Program-made: the position numbers and the translations under genes
NCBI GenBank assembly: GCA_963575745.1
Contig: CAUYUJ010015695.1
Coordinates: forward strand, 248,001-312,000
Reading direction: 5' to 3'
From: Prorocentrum cordatum
Taxonomy: Eukaryota > Sar > Dinophyceae > Prorocentrales > Prorocentraceae
DNA: 64,000 bases
Notes under the pieces: model-generated
Seen by the model: the letters and a program-made list of their open reading frames with translations, nothing else
What the model was told of the DNA's origin: nothing
Database searches by the model: none
Shown here: positions 1 through 9,846 of the stretch, in pieces
Numbering within the stretch: the first letter of the stretch is position 1
Layout: each line of letters starts with the position of its first letter

Positions 1-718
1 ACCCGCTCGGATTACCAACATGATCTGCGGGCCCCATAGGGAGGGGGCTCCCGCCTGAGACTTCTTCACAATTCACTCAAAGACGAGGCTCCCGCCAGAG
101 ACTTCCTCCAAATTCAGGCTTGACGAGCCCAAAAGTGACGACAGTTACAGGGTTCCGATGACCCGCTCGGATTACCAACATGATCTGCGGGCCCCATAGG
201 GAGGGGGCTCCCGCCTGAGACTTCCTCACAATTCACTCACAGACGAGGCTCCCGCCTGAGACTTCCTCCAAATTCAGGCTTGAGGAGCCCAAAAGTGACG
301 ACAGTTACAGGGTTCCGATGACCCGCTCGGATTACCAACATGATCTGCGGGCCCCATAGGGAGGGGGCTCCCGCTTGAGCCTTCCTCAGAATTCACTCAC
401 AGACGAGGCTCCCGCCTGAGACTTCCTCCATATTCAGGCTTGAGGAGCCCAAAAGTGACGACAGTTACAGGGTTCCGATGACCCGCTCGGATTACCAACA
501 TAATCTGCGGGCCCCATAGGGAGGGAGCTCCCGCCTGAGACTTCCTCCCAATTCACTCACAGACGAGGCTCCCGCCTGAGACTTCCTCCATTTCAGGCCT
601 GGGGAGCCCAAAAGTGACGACAGTTACAGGGTTCCGATGACCCGCTCGGATTACCAACATGATCTGCGGGCCCCATAGGGAGGGGGCTCCCGCCTGAGAC
701 TTCCTCACACTTTACTCA
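1..718. repeat. 160-bp tandem repeat, about 4.5 copies
   Basis: Copies begin at 1, 161, 321, 481 and 640, each opening with ACCCGCTCGGATTACCAACA; the last is cut after about 79 bases. Copies differ by a few substitutions and one 1-base deletion. Each unit holds two copies of a shorter block, GGCTCCCGCCTGAGACTTC, about 41 bases apart, so the 160-mer probably grew from a shorter repeat. No open frame runs through it. The array continues beyond the left window edge. Confidence 0.95.
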
Positions 719-2278
719 ACGATGATGAGGATGAGGATGATGAGTGGTGGTGAAGATGAGTGGTGAAGAGGATGATGATTGATTGTGGGTGGTGGTGGCG
801 ATGATGATGTTTGAATGAGGATGATGCCGATACCGATGATGACGATGATGTTCGTGAGCGTGTGAGAGAGTGCGAGTGATGATGATGCGTGTGTGAATGA
901 GTGCGAGGAGAAGAGGGGGTGAGTGAGATCTCTCTCCTGCGCGGGGGTGTGCAGAGAAAACAAGAACCCCACTTTGGATGTGGGGAAATAGTGCTTGAAA
1001 CCTTCCTACCGCCCGAACATGTTCTATCTTCCATGGCTGGCATTCAACTTGAAATCGCACATTGGGAGGCAATGAAGTGAGTCCCCGTCTGTAGTCATTC
1101 TCCCACACACGTTTCGCTTCCCATACGATCTCAGAGGATGTACCTGGCTTGAAATAGATCCTACCCCTCGTGTACGGCCAATATCTACCAGTATTCTCCT
1201 GAACCGTCCGATCCAAGTCCAGTGCCACCCTCTGTGTAGCATCAATTTGTTTAGAGTCAATAAGATCATTCATCGCCGTCGTCAGTGCCTCCTGTGAAAT
1301 AGCCTCCCGCTGACGTATCTCACGGTTCCTCCATCCCTCCCTTGAAACCCATCCCTTGAACTCAACATAACGTGGATTCCAAGCAGGATCGTGCCTGTCC
1401 GTACCCGCCTTCGTGGATCCACTTGCTACCGACAGCCCGTCCCCCTGCTTGAGCTTCTGAACTTCATTGGTGAGGTCCTGGATCGCCGATTCTGTTTTCG
1501 ATACCCTGGAGTCCAGAGATGTTTTCAGACCGTCCGTTTCCGTACGAATAGAGTTCCTGAACGATTGCATGTCTGCCGTCATAGTCTGTTGTCCCGTCAT
1601 GATGGATCGAAACATCTGTTCAATGTCAAGGCCAGCTTCCTGGGCAACCTCATTCGCACCCAATGTTTGTCCCGCACCTCCTCCTTCTCCTTTCCCTCCT
1701 CCTTTGACATTACGAACACGGACAGCTCTAGCAAACGCCCCACCCCCATCATCAATTGTCATGTCCTGGCCCATCGCATGCAAGCCTGGAGCACCTGAAA
1801 CTGAAGAACCTGCTGGCATCGCTGGTGCAGCACCTGAAACTGAAGAACCTGCTGCAGCCATCTTCCTTTTGTGGCTGCGTAAGATATTGAAATCGTAACC
1901 TTCACCCTGCACGAAGTGGTTACGCAAGATATTGAAATCGTAACCTTCACCCTGCACAAACGGTACTGTTGGTGTGAGCGAAGGCACACAAATAACAGCT
2001 CTCCTGTCACCTCGAGGTGTCCCGACCTGTCTGGCTAGATAGTCCCAGTCAGCGTGACTGAAGTCGGATCCCCAGTACTCCGTCGTTCCAAGAGAGAGGA
2101 AAAGAGACAATTGCAGCAGTAGCAATAACAATAACAAGTGCAGGCGGCCTAGCACACGCAATAACGATAACAAGTGCAGCGGCCTAGCTGACCTCGATCT
2201 CGCTGAACCCGAAGAAGACGAAGAAGGCAGCGATGGCTGCCGCGCCGCCGCCCGCGGCGACGCGCCCCCCCCCCCCAC
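716..2278 (-). CDS. LINE ORF1-like protein fragment
   Basis: An open frame of 520 codons. The N-terminal 60 or so residues are basic, then leucine-rich, and arise partly from a tandem duplication around 2124-2190. A 17-residue unit containing VQGEGYDFNILR is duplicated, and GSSVSGA occurs twice. Next come a Gly-rich basic stretch, a heptad-like region (residues about 225-285) that could form a coiled coil, and a conserved-looking block ending in RGRIYFKPGTSSEIVW. That order (coiled coil, then an RRM-like or basic nucleic-acid-binding domain) resembles ORF1 of non-LTR retrotransposons; this is inference. Residues after about 420 read into unrelated sequence: GGCGGTAGGAAGG at about 1000-1012, matching an arm of the dispersed hairpin, and then the GAT repeat. 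No endonuclease or reverse transcriptase follows, so it is a truncated relic. The start is uncertain. Confidence 0.45.
   Translation of the reverse strand: MGGGGASPRAAARQPSLPSSSSSGSARSRSARPLHLLSLLRVLGRLHLLLLLLLLQLSLFLSLGTTEYWGSDFSHADWDYLARQVGTPRGDRRAVICVPSLTPTVPFVQGEGYDFNILRNHFVQGEGYDFNILRSHKRKMAAAGSSVSGAAPAMPAGSSVSGAPGLHAMGQDMTIDDGGGAFARAVRVRNVKGGGKGEGGGAGQTLGANEVAQEAGLDIEQMFRSIMTGQQTMTADMQSFRNSIRTETDGLKTSLDSRVSKTESAIQDLTNEVQKLKQGDGLSVASGSTKAGTDRHDPAWNPRYVEFKGWVSREGWRNREIRQREAISQEALTTAMNDLIDSKQIDATQRVALDLDRTVQENTGRYWPYTRGRIYFKPGTSSEIVWEAKRVWENDYRRGLTSLPPNVRFQVECQPWKIEHVRAVGRFQALFPHIQSGVLVFSAHPRAGERSHSPPLLLALIHTRIIITRTLSHAHEHHRHHRYRHHPHSNIIIATTTHNQSSSSSPLIFTTTHHPHPHHR
719..905. repeat. GAT/GAG-rich simple repeat
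   Basis: The plus strand is an irregular run of GATGAT, GAGGAT and GGTGGT units. On the minus strand it adds a false Ser/His-rich tail to the ORF of 716-2278. It separates the 160-bp satellite from the LINE-like fragment. Confidence 0.85.
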
Positions 2279-2305
2279 ACGCTAGACGCCTGTGAAATCC
2301 GGGAA

Positions 2306-2337
2306 ACTTGGTAGCGTCCAAAACCCGGAGAGCGAAG
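2306..2337. repeat. Dispersed motif GGTAGCGTCCAAAACCCGG
   Basis: The same motif of about 30 bases occurs, more or less intact, at 28918-28946, 28960-28976, 29022-29050, about 31578-31600 and 31660-31720. It also forms the outer left edge of both giant elements (34145-34175 and 54050-54080). It is non-coding; its role is unknown. Confidence 0.75.
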
Positions 2338-2364
2338 AGACCGTCGGGGAGAGGAAACTTGGAA

Positions 2365-2397
2365 CCGGCGGTAAACCGTCAACCAGGTTACCGCCGG
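2365..2397 (+). repeat. Perfect 10-bp hairpin (type B end)
   Basis: The arm CCGGCGGTAA (2365-2374) pairs perfectly with TTACCGCCGG (2388-2397) across a 13-base loop, ACCGTCAACCAGG. It is directly followed by the inverted-repeat end CTCGTAGAGCTC. This is the clearest intact example of a hairpin that recurs about 29 times in the left half of the window. Confidence 0.9.
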
Positions 2398-2726
2398 GGC
2401 CCTCGTAGAGCTCTTTTCTCGCACGGCGCTCCTCGGTACACATAAAGGAAGCGTCTGGAGCAAGACCTGAAAAATTCGAAAAATCATGTTTTTATGTTTT
2501 TATCCACAGACGGTTCCTCCAAGTGTTTCGATAATAATACTGCACCTACGGACCTGAGAATTTAACTGGCAGACGCGGCATAAACCACTACAGGTGCGAA
2601 AAATCTGGTTTCTCGAAATGAATGGTCGAATACCTTTCAAAAGTTTGCAAAACCGACCCAAAGTTAGCACATTGTCCGCCCGGGCCTGGTCGACCAACTA
2701 GCTCCACCCCGCGCCCGAACTGGGAA
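2398..2726 (+). mobile_element. Type B cassette (non-autonomous element)
   Basis: The segment lies between two hairpins. It starts CCTCGTAGAGCTC and carries blocks found in every type B copy: GGTTCCTCCAAGTGTTTC, then GGTGCGAAAAATCTG, then ATGAATGG..AAT, then CCAACTAGCTCC. There is no credible ORF. A mobile unit is inferred from multiple dispersed copies with constant edges. Confidence 0.6.
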
Positions 2727-2845
2727 CCGGCGGTAAACCGTCAACCGGGTTTTTGAGTTTGAGTCAGGGCGCGGACAGCTGTGACAGCTGAGCCCTAAGA
2801 CTCCCAAACGGAGCACAGGGTAGCTAGAGAGGGCATCTCTTATCA

Positions 2846-3775
2846 TCACACTGCCGAGCCACTGAGGCATAGGCAACGGAATAGGATGCAGGAACAAGGA
2901 AAAGGATGCAGTACAACATATGAAATTGTAAAGGTGTTGGAGAGCTCCAAGCAAGATGAAATGAGTCCGCTGCTTGGATGAAAGATGCTACCCAAAATGT
3001 GCTCCACGGCCATACAGAGCCGTTGTGCTGCAATCATCTCACAAAACATGACAGAAGCAGAGGCATCAAGCGAGAAAGCTTCCTCCGCAACCAACTGCCA
3101 CGCCCCGTGTACACACAAATCTATACACCATCCTGTAGCACATCCCTCCACAGAGCGACCTCCGTCGAAGAATCCACGGAGGCCTTCTAGTTTTGTTTTA
3201 CTCGCATGTTCAATAAGTGAGGTATGGAACGTAACGTAACTGTTTTTGGTTCTGGCCAACCATGTCAGCCTGTCAGCTCTTTCGTTTCCTTCTCGATAGA
3301 TCCACTTGAACATATTGTGGCCCCAACTCGGAGGCCTCATACCATACAACACAGAGATATGCTCCAGCCTGTTTTGAATGTCGCCAAGAATGTGCTTGTA
3401 GATAATATTGGATGTTGCCCAGAGACCGTTAATCCAATTCACCCCTGTGGAGGAGTCACCAATCAATTCCATCGGTATCGAGTCCCGAGGCTCCGCATTC
3501 CACTCCGATGCATGTTCATTAATGTACGCAAGTCGTTTCTCCATCTTCTCGTCCTCCTTCCTTTGCTGCTCCTCCGTCTTCTCCCTCTCCTCCTCCTCCC
3601 TAGCATATCCCGCAGGTTGTGCATGTTTGAAATAACAGTACCCCCACGCCTCCTCCATGTTAGTAACATCCAGTGCCCGCTTCAGAAATTCTTTCCATCC
3701 CTGACGTGAAAAGGATAACGTATGATACCAATCCTTCCCTGATACCAACTCGAAAATGCAATGGAAGTTTCTCAA
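2846..3775 (-). CDS. RNase H-like region of LINE, circularly permuted
   Basis: A 309-codon frame whose first codon in the open frame is TTG, so the true start lies in the preceding frame. A highly charged Glu/Lys/Arg segment (residues about 55-90) precedes the RNase H motifs. Seen directly in order: IGDSSTGVNWINGLW (about 104), EGNERADRLTWLA (about 162-175), FFDGG..GCATGWCIDL (about 198-215), and FCEMIAAQRLCMA (about 242-254). In canonical RNase H the D-G strand and the Glu helix come first and the GDS strand and the N-x-x-AD helix last. Here the two halves are swapped while all four carboxylate positions are kept. The last 50 residues are probably read-through. Function: degradation of the RNA strand during retrotransposition, if active. 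Confidence 0.65.
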   Translation of the reverse strand: MRNFHCIFELVSGKDWYHTLSFSRQGWKEFLKRALDVTNMEEAWGYCYFKHAQPAGYAREEEEREKTEEQQRKEDEKMEKRLAYINEHASEWNAEPRDSIPMELIGDSSTGVNWINGLWATSNIIYKHILGDIQNRLEHISVLYGMRPPSWGHNMFKWIYREGNERADRLTWLARTKNSYVTFHTSLIEHASKTKLEGLRGFFDGGRSVEGCATGWCIDLCVHGAWQLVAEEAFSLDASASVMFCEMIAAQRLCMAVEHILGSIFHPSSGLISSCLELSNTFTISYVVLHPFPCSCILFRCLCLSGSAV

Positions 3776-4386
3776 CGCCAGTGGTCTCCCCCCTCATGCC
3801 GACGCGTCATTAATGGGCGATCTTTCAAAGGCAGTGATGCAATAAAGGCCTGCCGTCGGTCAGTCCACCCCCCCGACCATGCAAAAATGCATTCTCTAGC
3901 CTGCATATGCGAGTCCCCTGTGCTACGATGATGAGGTGGAGCCACCCGTCGCCGCTTGTTTGCAGCGATTTCCTGCGACGGCAACTCAACAGAGGAACGC
4001 TTCTGCGACAGAGAATCCTGAGATGGATGGGATGTCTTTGCACGCTTGTGCATCTGGGAAATCAGATTGCGCCGATGCGCGGGTAATTGTGTCTGAGAAC
4101 CAGGGAGCTCAAAGGAACCAACAGCATGCATCGTCTCACACACGTCAGGATGACTTCCCATTGATGCCGAGCACACAATACTTGGTAGCACATACATGGG
4201 TTCAACCTGACGTTGTCTATTGACCGGCGGTGGCTCACACGCAGCAAAGACGTTGGGGCCAGGCTTGCCTGAAGAATCAAAAGTACTTGGAGGAATCTGT
4301 GCGGGTGTTGGGTTCAGGCGTTTCACAGCAAACGTACAGTCCTGAGCCCACTGCCACTGACGAAACAAGAATAGCTGCACAAGAGC
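3772..4386 (-). CDS. LINE protein N-terminal fragment, unknown
   Basis: An open frame of about 205 codons inside LINE fragment A, overlapping the RNase H frame by four bases; the open frame itself starts further upstream in the flanking type B sequence. It is rich in Ser, Pro and Gln, with a basic patch ANKRRRVAPP that could be a nuclear localisation signal, and it ends WSGGWTDRRQ...GGDHWR. I recognise no domain. The joint to the next frame is either a frameshift in one ancestral ORF or an internal deletion that removed the endonuclease and polymerase. Confidence 0.35.
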   Translation of the reverse strand, partial: ALVQLFLFRQWQWAQDCTFAVKRLNPTPAQIPPSTFDSSGKPGPNVFAACEPPPVNRQRQVEPMYVLPSIVCSASMGSHPDVCETMHAVGSFELPGSQTQLPAHRRNLISQMHKRAKTSHPSQDSLSQKRSSVELPSQEIAANKRRRVAPPHHRSTGDSHMQARECIFAWSGGWTDRRQAFIASLPLKDRPLMTRRHEGGDHWR

Positions 4387-4399
4387 TGCCGTCAACCTG

Positions 4400-4692
4400 G
4401 CTACCGCCTGGAACCTCGTAGAGCTCTTTCCTTGCACGGCGAGCGTCGGACCACATGAAGAAAGCTTCTGGAGCGAGAAACGAAAAACTCGAAAAAACAT
4501 GTTTTTTCTGTTTTTATCCAACGTCGGTTCCTCCAAGTGTTTTGATAGTAATACTGCACCTACGGACCTGAGAATTAGAGCTCTAACGAATGGTTGAATC
4601 TCGAGAACAAAATTTTAAACCGAGCAAAAGTCAGCAAAAGTTCCGTCGAGATTTTTCTTGCCAACTAGCTCTCCAGCGCCCCGGAATTACTG
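4400..4692 (+). mobile_element. Type B / type A chimaeric cassette
   Basis: It opens with the right hairpin arm and CCTCGTAGAGCTC, follows type B for about 165 bases (through GGTTCCTCCAAGTGTTTTG), then switches at about 4575 to the type A tail (GAGCTCTAACGAATGG, GTCCGTCGAGATTTTTC-like block). A crossover between families, or an insertion within one, would explain it. No gene. Confidence 0.5.
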
Positions 4693-6010
4693 GGCGCCGG
4701 CGGTAAACCGTCAACCATTCTTACCGCCGGGGGACTCGTGGAGCTTCCTGCACTACACTATGTCCACAGAATTGGCATAGAACGAATAGTTTTTCGGCCT
4801 CCGCTGATAGCAGACTCGAATACAAGACTTAGTTCAGTGCTCTAGATGCAACAGACGCACGCGCCTGATGATGCTGAATCGATTGATGTGCGTACGACTC
4901 TGTGGCTCTCCTACATTTCGAGTTAAGTACAGAAAACCGACAGCATCTCTCAGGATAACTCAAATAATACGAATAGGTTCACGGACCTAGCTCGAGTAGC
5001 AGACCGAGTTCAGACCTCTACATGCAACAGATCAACGCGCCTGATGATTCCGAATGGGTTTCTGTGAGTATCAGTTATGGAGCTGTCCTACAGCTCGAGT
5101 TCAGCCCAGAAAACCGACAGCACCTGTCAAGATGACTCGAATAATACAAATAATTTCGCGGACCTAGCTCGAGTAGCAGACCGAGTTCAGACCTCTAGGT
5201 GCAACAGATGAACGCGCCTGATTCTGGATGGGTTTCTGTTAATATCAGCTCTGTAGCTGCCCTACAGCTCGAGTTACGTACAGAAACCGACAGTGCCTCT
5301 CAAGATGACTCGAATAATACGAATAGCTTCGCGGACCTAGCTCGGGTAGGAGACCGAGTTCAGACCAACAAACGACGCCCCTGATCATTCTAAGAGGGTT
5401 CCTGTTAAAATCAGCTCTGTAGCTGTCCTAAAGCTCGAGTTAAGTACAGAAAACCGACAGCACCTGTCAAGATGATTCGAATACTACGAATAGGTTCGTG
5501 GACATAGCTCGAGTAGCAGACCGAGCTCAGACCTCTAGATGCAACATATGAACGCGCCTGAAAATTCTGGAAGGTTTCTGTTAATATCAGCTCTGTAGCT
5601 GCCCTACAGCTCGAGTTAAGTACAGAAAACCGACAGGAATAAAACAAATAGCTTCCTGGACCTAGCTCGGGTAGCAGACCGAGTTCAGACATCTCGATGC
5701 AACAGACGAACGTGCCTGATAATTATAAGAGGGGTTCTCTTAATATCAGCTCTGTAGCTGCCCTACAGCTCGAGTTATCTTTAGAAAACCGCCACCGCGT
5801 GTCAAGATGACCCGAAACGGCCGATCCCGCCGCAGTGCTTTTTGGCAGTAATATCTACCCGATCGACCTGAGGTTAAGACGGCGAGCAGGAATAAAATCG
5901 AAGATCACGGAAAAAATAATAGAGCTCAAACGTATGGTTGAATTTCGAGAACAAAATTTTCAACCGACCAAAAGTCAGCACAAAAGGTCCGTCGAGATGT
6001 TTCTTGCCAA
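4693..6010 (+). repeat. Type A cassette with ~177-bp satellite array
   Basis: A hairpin with arms 4697-4706 and 4721-4730 is followed by CTCGTGGAGCTTCC. A tandem array of a satellite of about 177 bp fills about 4840-5810; copies of the landmark ATGCAACAGA start at 4846, 5022, 5199, 5539 and 5697. A conserved tail (5810-6010) begins GAAACGGCCGATCCCGCC and ends CCGTCGAGATGTTTCTTGCC. Short open frames inside are chance products of the repeat. Confidence 0.75.
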
Positions 6011-7440
6011 CTGGGCGCCGGCGGTAAACCGTCAACCTTTCTTACCGCCGGGGGACTCGTAGAGCTTCCTGACCATATATCTTGTCCAGAGAATTAGCAG
6101 AGAACGAATAGTTTTTTAGCCCGAGCGCAGATAGCAGACTGATCTCAGGCGTCTAGTGATATCCCCTTGCTGTGCTGAACAGTTCTATAGCTCATCTGCA
6201 GCGTGTAGAAAATACCACTAGGGAGGAAATAGCAGAGTACGAATCCGTGTTTGGCGTCTGCGCTCACAACAGACCCAAACCAAGCGTCTAGATGCTTTGC
6301 GCCTCACGATGCCCTTCTGATTTTTCGGCCGAAGAGATCTCGAGCTGCTCTGCAGCTCGAGCTCAGTGAAGAAATTCGCCGAATACGAATAGCTTTGTGA
6401 ACCTAGCTCGGATAGCAGACCGAGTTCAGACCGATCGATGCAACAGACGAACGCTCCCAATGTTTCTGCATCAGTTTCTGTGCGTACCAGCTCTGTAGCT
6501 CTGCTACAGCCCGAATTCAATACAGAAAATGGACAACAATTGTCAAGATGACTCAAAGAATACGAATAGCTTTGCGGACCTAGCCCGAGTAGTAAACCCA
6601 GTTCAGACCTCTAGATGCAGCAGACAAACAAGCCTGATGATTCCAAATCAGTTTCTGTGCGGATGAGCTCTGTAACTCTGCACAGCCCGAGTTACGTGCG
6701 AAAACGGACAGCACCTCTCAAGATGACCCGAACGATACGAATAGCTTCGTGAACCTAGCTCGAGCAGCACACCGAGATCAGACCTCTGGATGCAACAGAC
6801 GAACGCACCTGATTATTTTGCATCGGTTTCTGTGCGCATCAGCTCTGTAGCTCCCCTAGAGATCGATTCAAGTGCAGAAAACCGACAGTTCCTGTCGAGA
6901 TGACCCGAGCGAAACGACCAGTTTTGCGGACCCAGCTCGAGTAGCAGACCGAGTTCAGACCTCTGTATGCGACAGGCGGACGCGTCTGATGTCTCCGAAT
7001 CGGTTTCTGCAATTACCAGCCCTGTAGCCCCCTACAGCCCGAGTTAAGTACAGAAAACCGACAGCACCTCTCAAGATGACTCGAATAATACGAATAGTTT
7101 CGCAGACCTAGCTCGGGCAGCAGACCAAGTCCAGACCTCTGGATGGAACAGACGAACGCGCCTGATGATTCTGAATCGGTTTCTGTGAGCATCAGCTCTG
7201 TAGCTCTCCTACATCTCGAGTTAAGTACAAAAAACCGACAGCCCCTGTCAAGATGACTCGAAACGGCCGATCCCGCCGCAACGCTTTTTGGCAGTAATAG
7301 GTATCCGATGGAGCTGAGATGAACAGAGCGTGCGGGAATAAGATCGAATATGGTCAGAAAAATACTAGAGGTCTAACGAATGGTTGAATTTCGAGAACAA
7401 AATTTTCAACCGACCAAAAGTCAGCAAAAGGTCCGTCTGT
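6011..7440 (+). repeat. Type A cassette, forward satellite array
   Basis: The hairpin arms are 6018-6027 and 6042-6051, then CTCGTAGAGCTTCCTGA. The satellite array runs about 6190-7255 in the same orientation as the previous cassette. The tail 7257-7435 again begins GAAACGGCCGATCCCGCC. It breaks off at GGTCCGTC, where an inverted array begins. No supported gene. Confidence 0.7.
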
Positions 7441-8085
7441 TGAATCCAAAGCCCTGAACTCGGTCTGCTGCCCGCTCTAGAATCACGAAACTATTTGTAT
7501 TGGTTGAGTCATATTGAGAAGTGCTGTCGGTCTTCTGTACTTAACTCTGTGGAGGGGGGCTACAGTGCTGGTAGTCACAATCGATTTGAAGACATCAGGT
7601 GCGTCCGCCTGTCGAATCCTGAGCTCGGAACTCGGTCTGCTGCCCGAACTAGGTCCGCGAAACTATTCGTATTGTTCGAGTCATCCTGAGATGATGTCCG
7701 TTTTCCGCACTTAACTCGGGCTTTAGGGGGGCTACAGGGCTAGTCATCACAGGAAACGATTCGGAGACATTAGACGCGTCTGCCTGTCGCATTCAGAGGC
7801 CTGAACTTGGTTTGATACTCGAGCTAGGTTTGCCAAACTTTTCGTATTGTTCGAGTCATCTTCAGGGTTGCTGTCGATTTACGCACGTAACCTGGGCTGT
7901 AGGAGAGACAGAGCTTGTACAGAAGACAATCCAGAAGCATCGGGGGCGTTCGGCTGTTGCATCGAGAGGTCTGAAATCGCTTGGGCTGAAACACTACTCG
8001 TTCCCTGCATTTTTTTCGACATTGTATATTGTCAGGAAGCTCTACGAGTCCCCCGGCGGTAAGAAAGGTTGACGGTTTACCGCCA
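7441..8085 (-). repeat. Inverted type A segment with hairpin
   Basis: The same satellite is now reversed. It ends in AGGAAGCTCTACGAGTC and a hairpin with arms 8052-8061 and 8076-8085 (right arm with one mismatch, GCCAG). It faces the previous cassette tail to tail. No gene. Confidence 0.7.
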
Positions 8086-8089
8086 GCGC

Positions 8090-8600
8090 CCAGTACCTCG
8101 TAGAGCTCTTCGTCATCGATGAGCTAAAGGAATTCCGGCGCGGGGTGGAGCTAGTTGGTCGATCCGGCCAGAAAAGAAGATGTGATAACTTTTTGTCGGT
8201 TATGTTGAGATTTGAAAGATAATTGACAATTCATTTGAGAAAGCAGATTTTTCGCATCTGTAGACGACTGTGAGGGCCTCTGCGTCTTGATATGAGCTCT
8301 GTAGGCGCATTTTCACTATCAAAACACTTGGCGAAACCAACTTTATATGTCGAGATGAAAAAATGAATGTTATTTTTTTTTCAGAAATGCCTCCAGAAGC
8401 TCTCTCATTCGACTCTGAGCACTCTCACGCGTGGAAGGCGCTCTACGAGGTTCCCGGCGGTGTCCAGGTTGACGGTTCACCGCCGGTGCCAGGTTCTGCG
8501 AAGTTCTCTGCGAAGCTCTCTGCTTCAATTCTGGGCACTCTTCCGCGTGGAAGGAGCTCTACAAGGTTCGGCGGTGACCAGGTTGACGGTTCGCCGCCGG
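8090..8600 (-). mobile_element. Type B cassette with two successive hairpins
   Basis: It starts CCTCGTAGAGCTCTTCG and ends with a GCTCTACGAGG-type inverted repeat and a hairpin at 8454-8486. About 85 bases later a second hairpin (8569-8600) follows a duplicated block containing GGGCACTCTTCCGCGTGGAA. This may be a partial tandem duplication of the hairpin end. No gene. Confidence 0.6.
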
Positions 8601-9015
8601 CCCGAGTCCTGGTGGTCACAGGGACATCAGGCGCGTCCGACTCCAGAGCTCGGAACTTGGTCGGCTGCCCGAACTAGAGTGGCGAAACTGTTCGTATTTT
8701 TCGAGTCGTTCTGAGAGGTGCTCCCGCTTTTCTGCACTTAACTCGGGCTGTAGGGGGGCTGCAGGGCTGGTAATCACAGGAACCCATTCAGAGACATCAG
8801 ACGCGTCCGCCTATCGCATTCAGAGGTCGGAACTCGGTCTGATACTCGAGCTGTGTTTGCCAAACTCATCGTTTTGTTCGAGTGATCTTCAGAAGTTGTT
8901 GATTTACGCACGTACCTCGCGCTGTAGAAGAGCTACAGAGCTTGCACAGAAGACAATCCAGAAGCATCGGGGGCGTTCGGCTGTTGCATCGAGAGGTCTG
9001 AAATCGCTTGGTTCC
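8601..9015 (-). repeat. ~177-bp satellite, inverted
   Basis: About two reversed satellite copies (landmarks CTTAACTCGGGCTGTAG and GCATTCAGAGGTC..GAACTCGGTCTG). They lead into a truncated type B sequence at about 9010. No gene. Confidence 0.65.
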
Positions 9016-9846
9016 CCCTGTAGTGGGTTATGCCGCGTCTGCCAGTTAAATTCTCAGGTGCGTAGCTGCAAGATTGCCTCGTAGAGCTCTGATTGTAAAA
9101 GAGCTACAGGAATTCGGCGACAGGGTGAAGCTAGTCGAAAGGTCGAAAAGGGACGCGACCATACCTTCCGCGGCCTGGCTCAGCTCATTTTGCAGTTCTA
9201 ACAATTCGCTTGGGCTGCTAATTGCACAGAGCGAAGCTTTGCATTACAGAAATTACCTGACAAATTCTTAGTTCACTCCGTCGAAAAATTCCCCCGTGCG
9301 AAGCCAGGGACCGACTTCACGTTAACAGTCCAAAAATGCAATTTTCCAGTTTTACAGGAAATGCCATCAGAAGCTATCTGCTTGCACTTCTAGTTCTTTC
9401 AGGCGTCTGCTTGCACTTCTAGTGCCTCGTAGAGCTCTGATGGTAGAAGAGCTAGAGGAATTCGGTGACAGGGTGGAGCTAGTTGGCGAAATGTCGAAAA
9501 GAGCTAGAGGAATTCCGGCGCGGGGTGGAGCTAGTTGGTCGACCCGACGAGAAAGGACAAAGTGGTAACTTTTGGGTAGTTTTGCGAATATTTGAGAGAT
9601 ATTTGGCCATTTATTTTGAGAAACCAGACTATGAGGGCCTCTGCGTCTTAATATGAGCTCTTTAGGCGCACATTTACTATCGAAGCACTTGGCGGAACCA
9701 ACTTCATCTCGACATGGAAAAAAATGAATGATGAATTTCTCAAGCAATGCCTCCAGAAGCTCTCTCTTTCGACTCTAAGCACTCTCCCGCGTGGAAGGAG
9801 CTCTACGAGGTTCCCGGCGGTGACCAGGTTGACGGTTCACCGCCGG
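9016..9846 (-). mobile_element. Tandem and broken type B cassettes
   Basis: There are three CCTCGTAGAGCTC-type starts (about 9078, 9423 and an internal GAGCTAGAGGAATTC duplicate at 9501), followed by one complete type B body that ends in a perfect hairpin: arms CCGGCGGTGA 9814-9823 and TCACCGCCGG 9837-9846. The block CAGAAGCTATCTGCTTGCACTTCTAGT is partly duplicated at 9370-9425. No gene. Confidence 0.55.

Larger units (their letters stand above)
2750..4387 (-). mobile_element. LINE fragment A, inserted in a hairpin loop
   Basis: About 1.64 kb of non-repeat sequence interrupts a hairpin. The left arm and loop (2727-2749) end in CCGTCAACCGGG, and the right flank restarts with CCGTCAACCTGG (4388-4399) before the right arm. 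This 12-base near-duplication (11 of 12 identical) is a target-site duplication. On the minus strand the 3' end is A-rich (ACTCAAACTCAAAAA), as expected for target-primed retrotransposition. It encodes an RNase H-like protein but no reverse transcriptase motifs, so it is an internally deleted or non-autonomous copy. Confidence 0.75.

Noticed and set aside
1-718. CRISPR-like array
   Set aside because: The 160-bp units are repeats throughout, with no variable spacers, and the context is eukaryotic.
716-1000. His/Ser-rich C-terminus of the 520-codon frame as a real protein domain
   Set aside because: It is read-through of the GAT/GAG simple repeat after the LINE-like part ends near 1010.
2040-2180. 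Leucine-rich N-terminus of the 520-codon frame as a signal peptide or membrane segment
   Set aside because: It arises from a tandem duplication of CAATAACAATAACAAGTGC-type DNA, which explains the Leu run without selection for a membrane segment.
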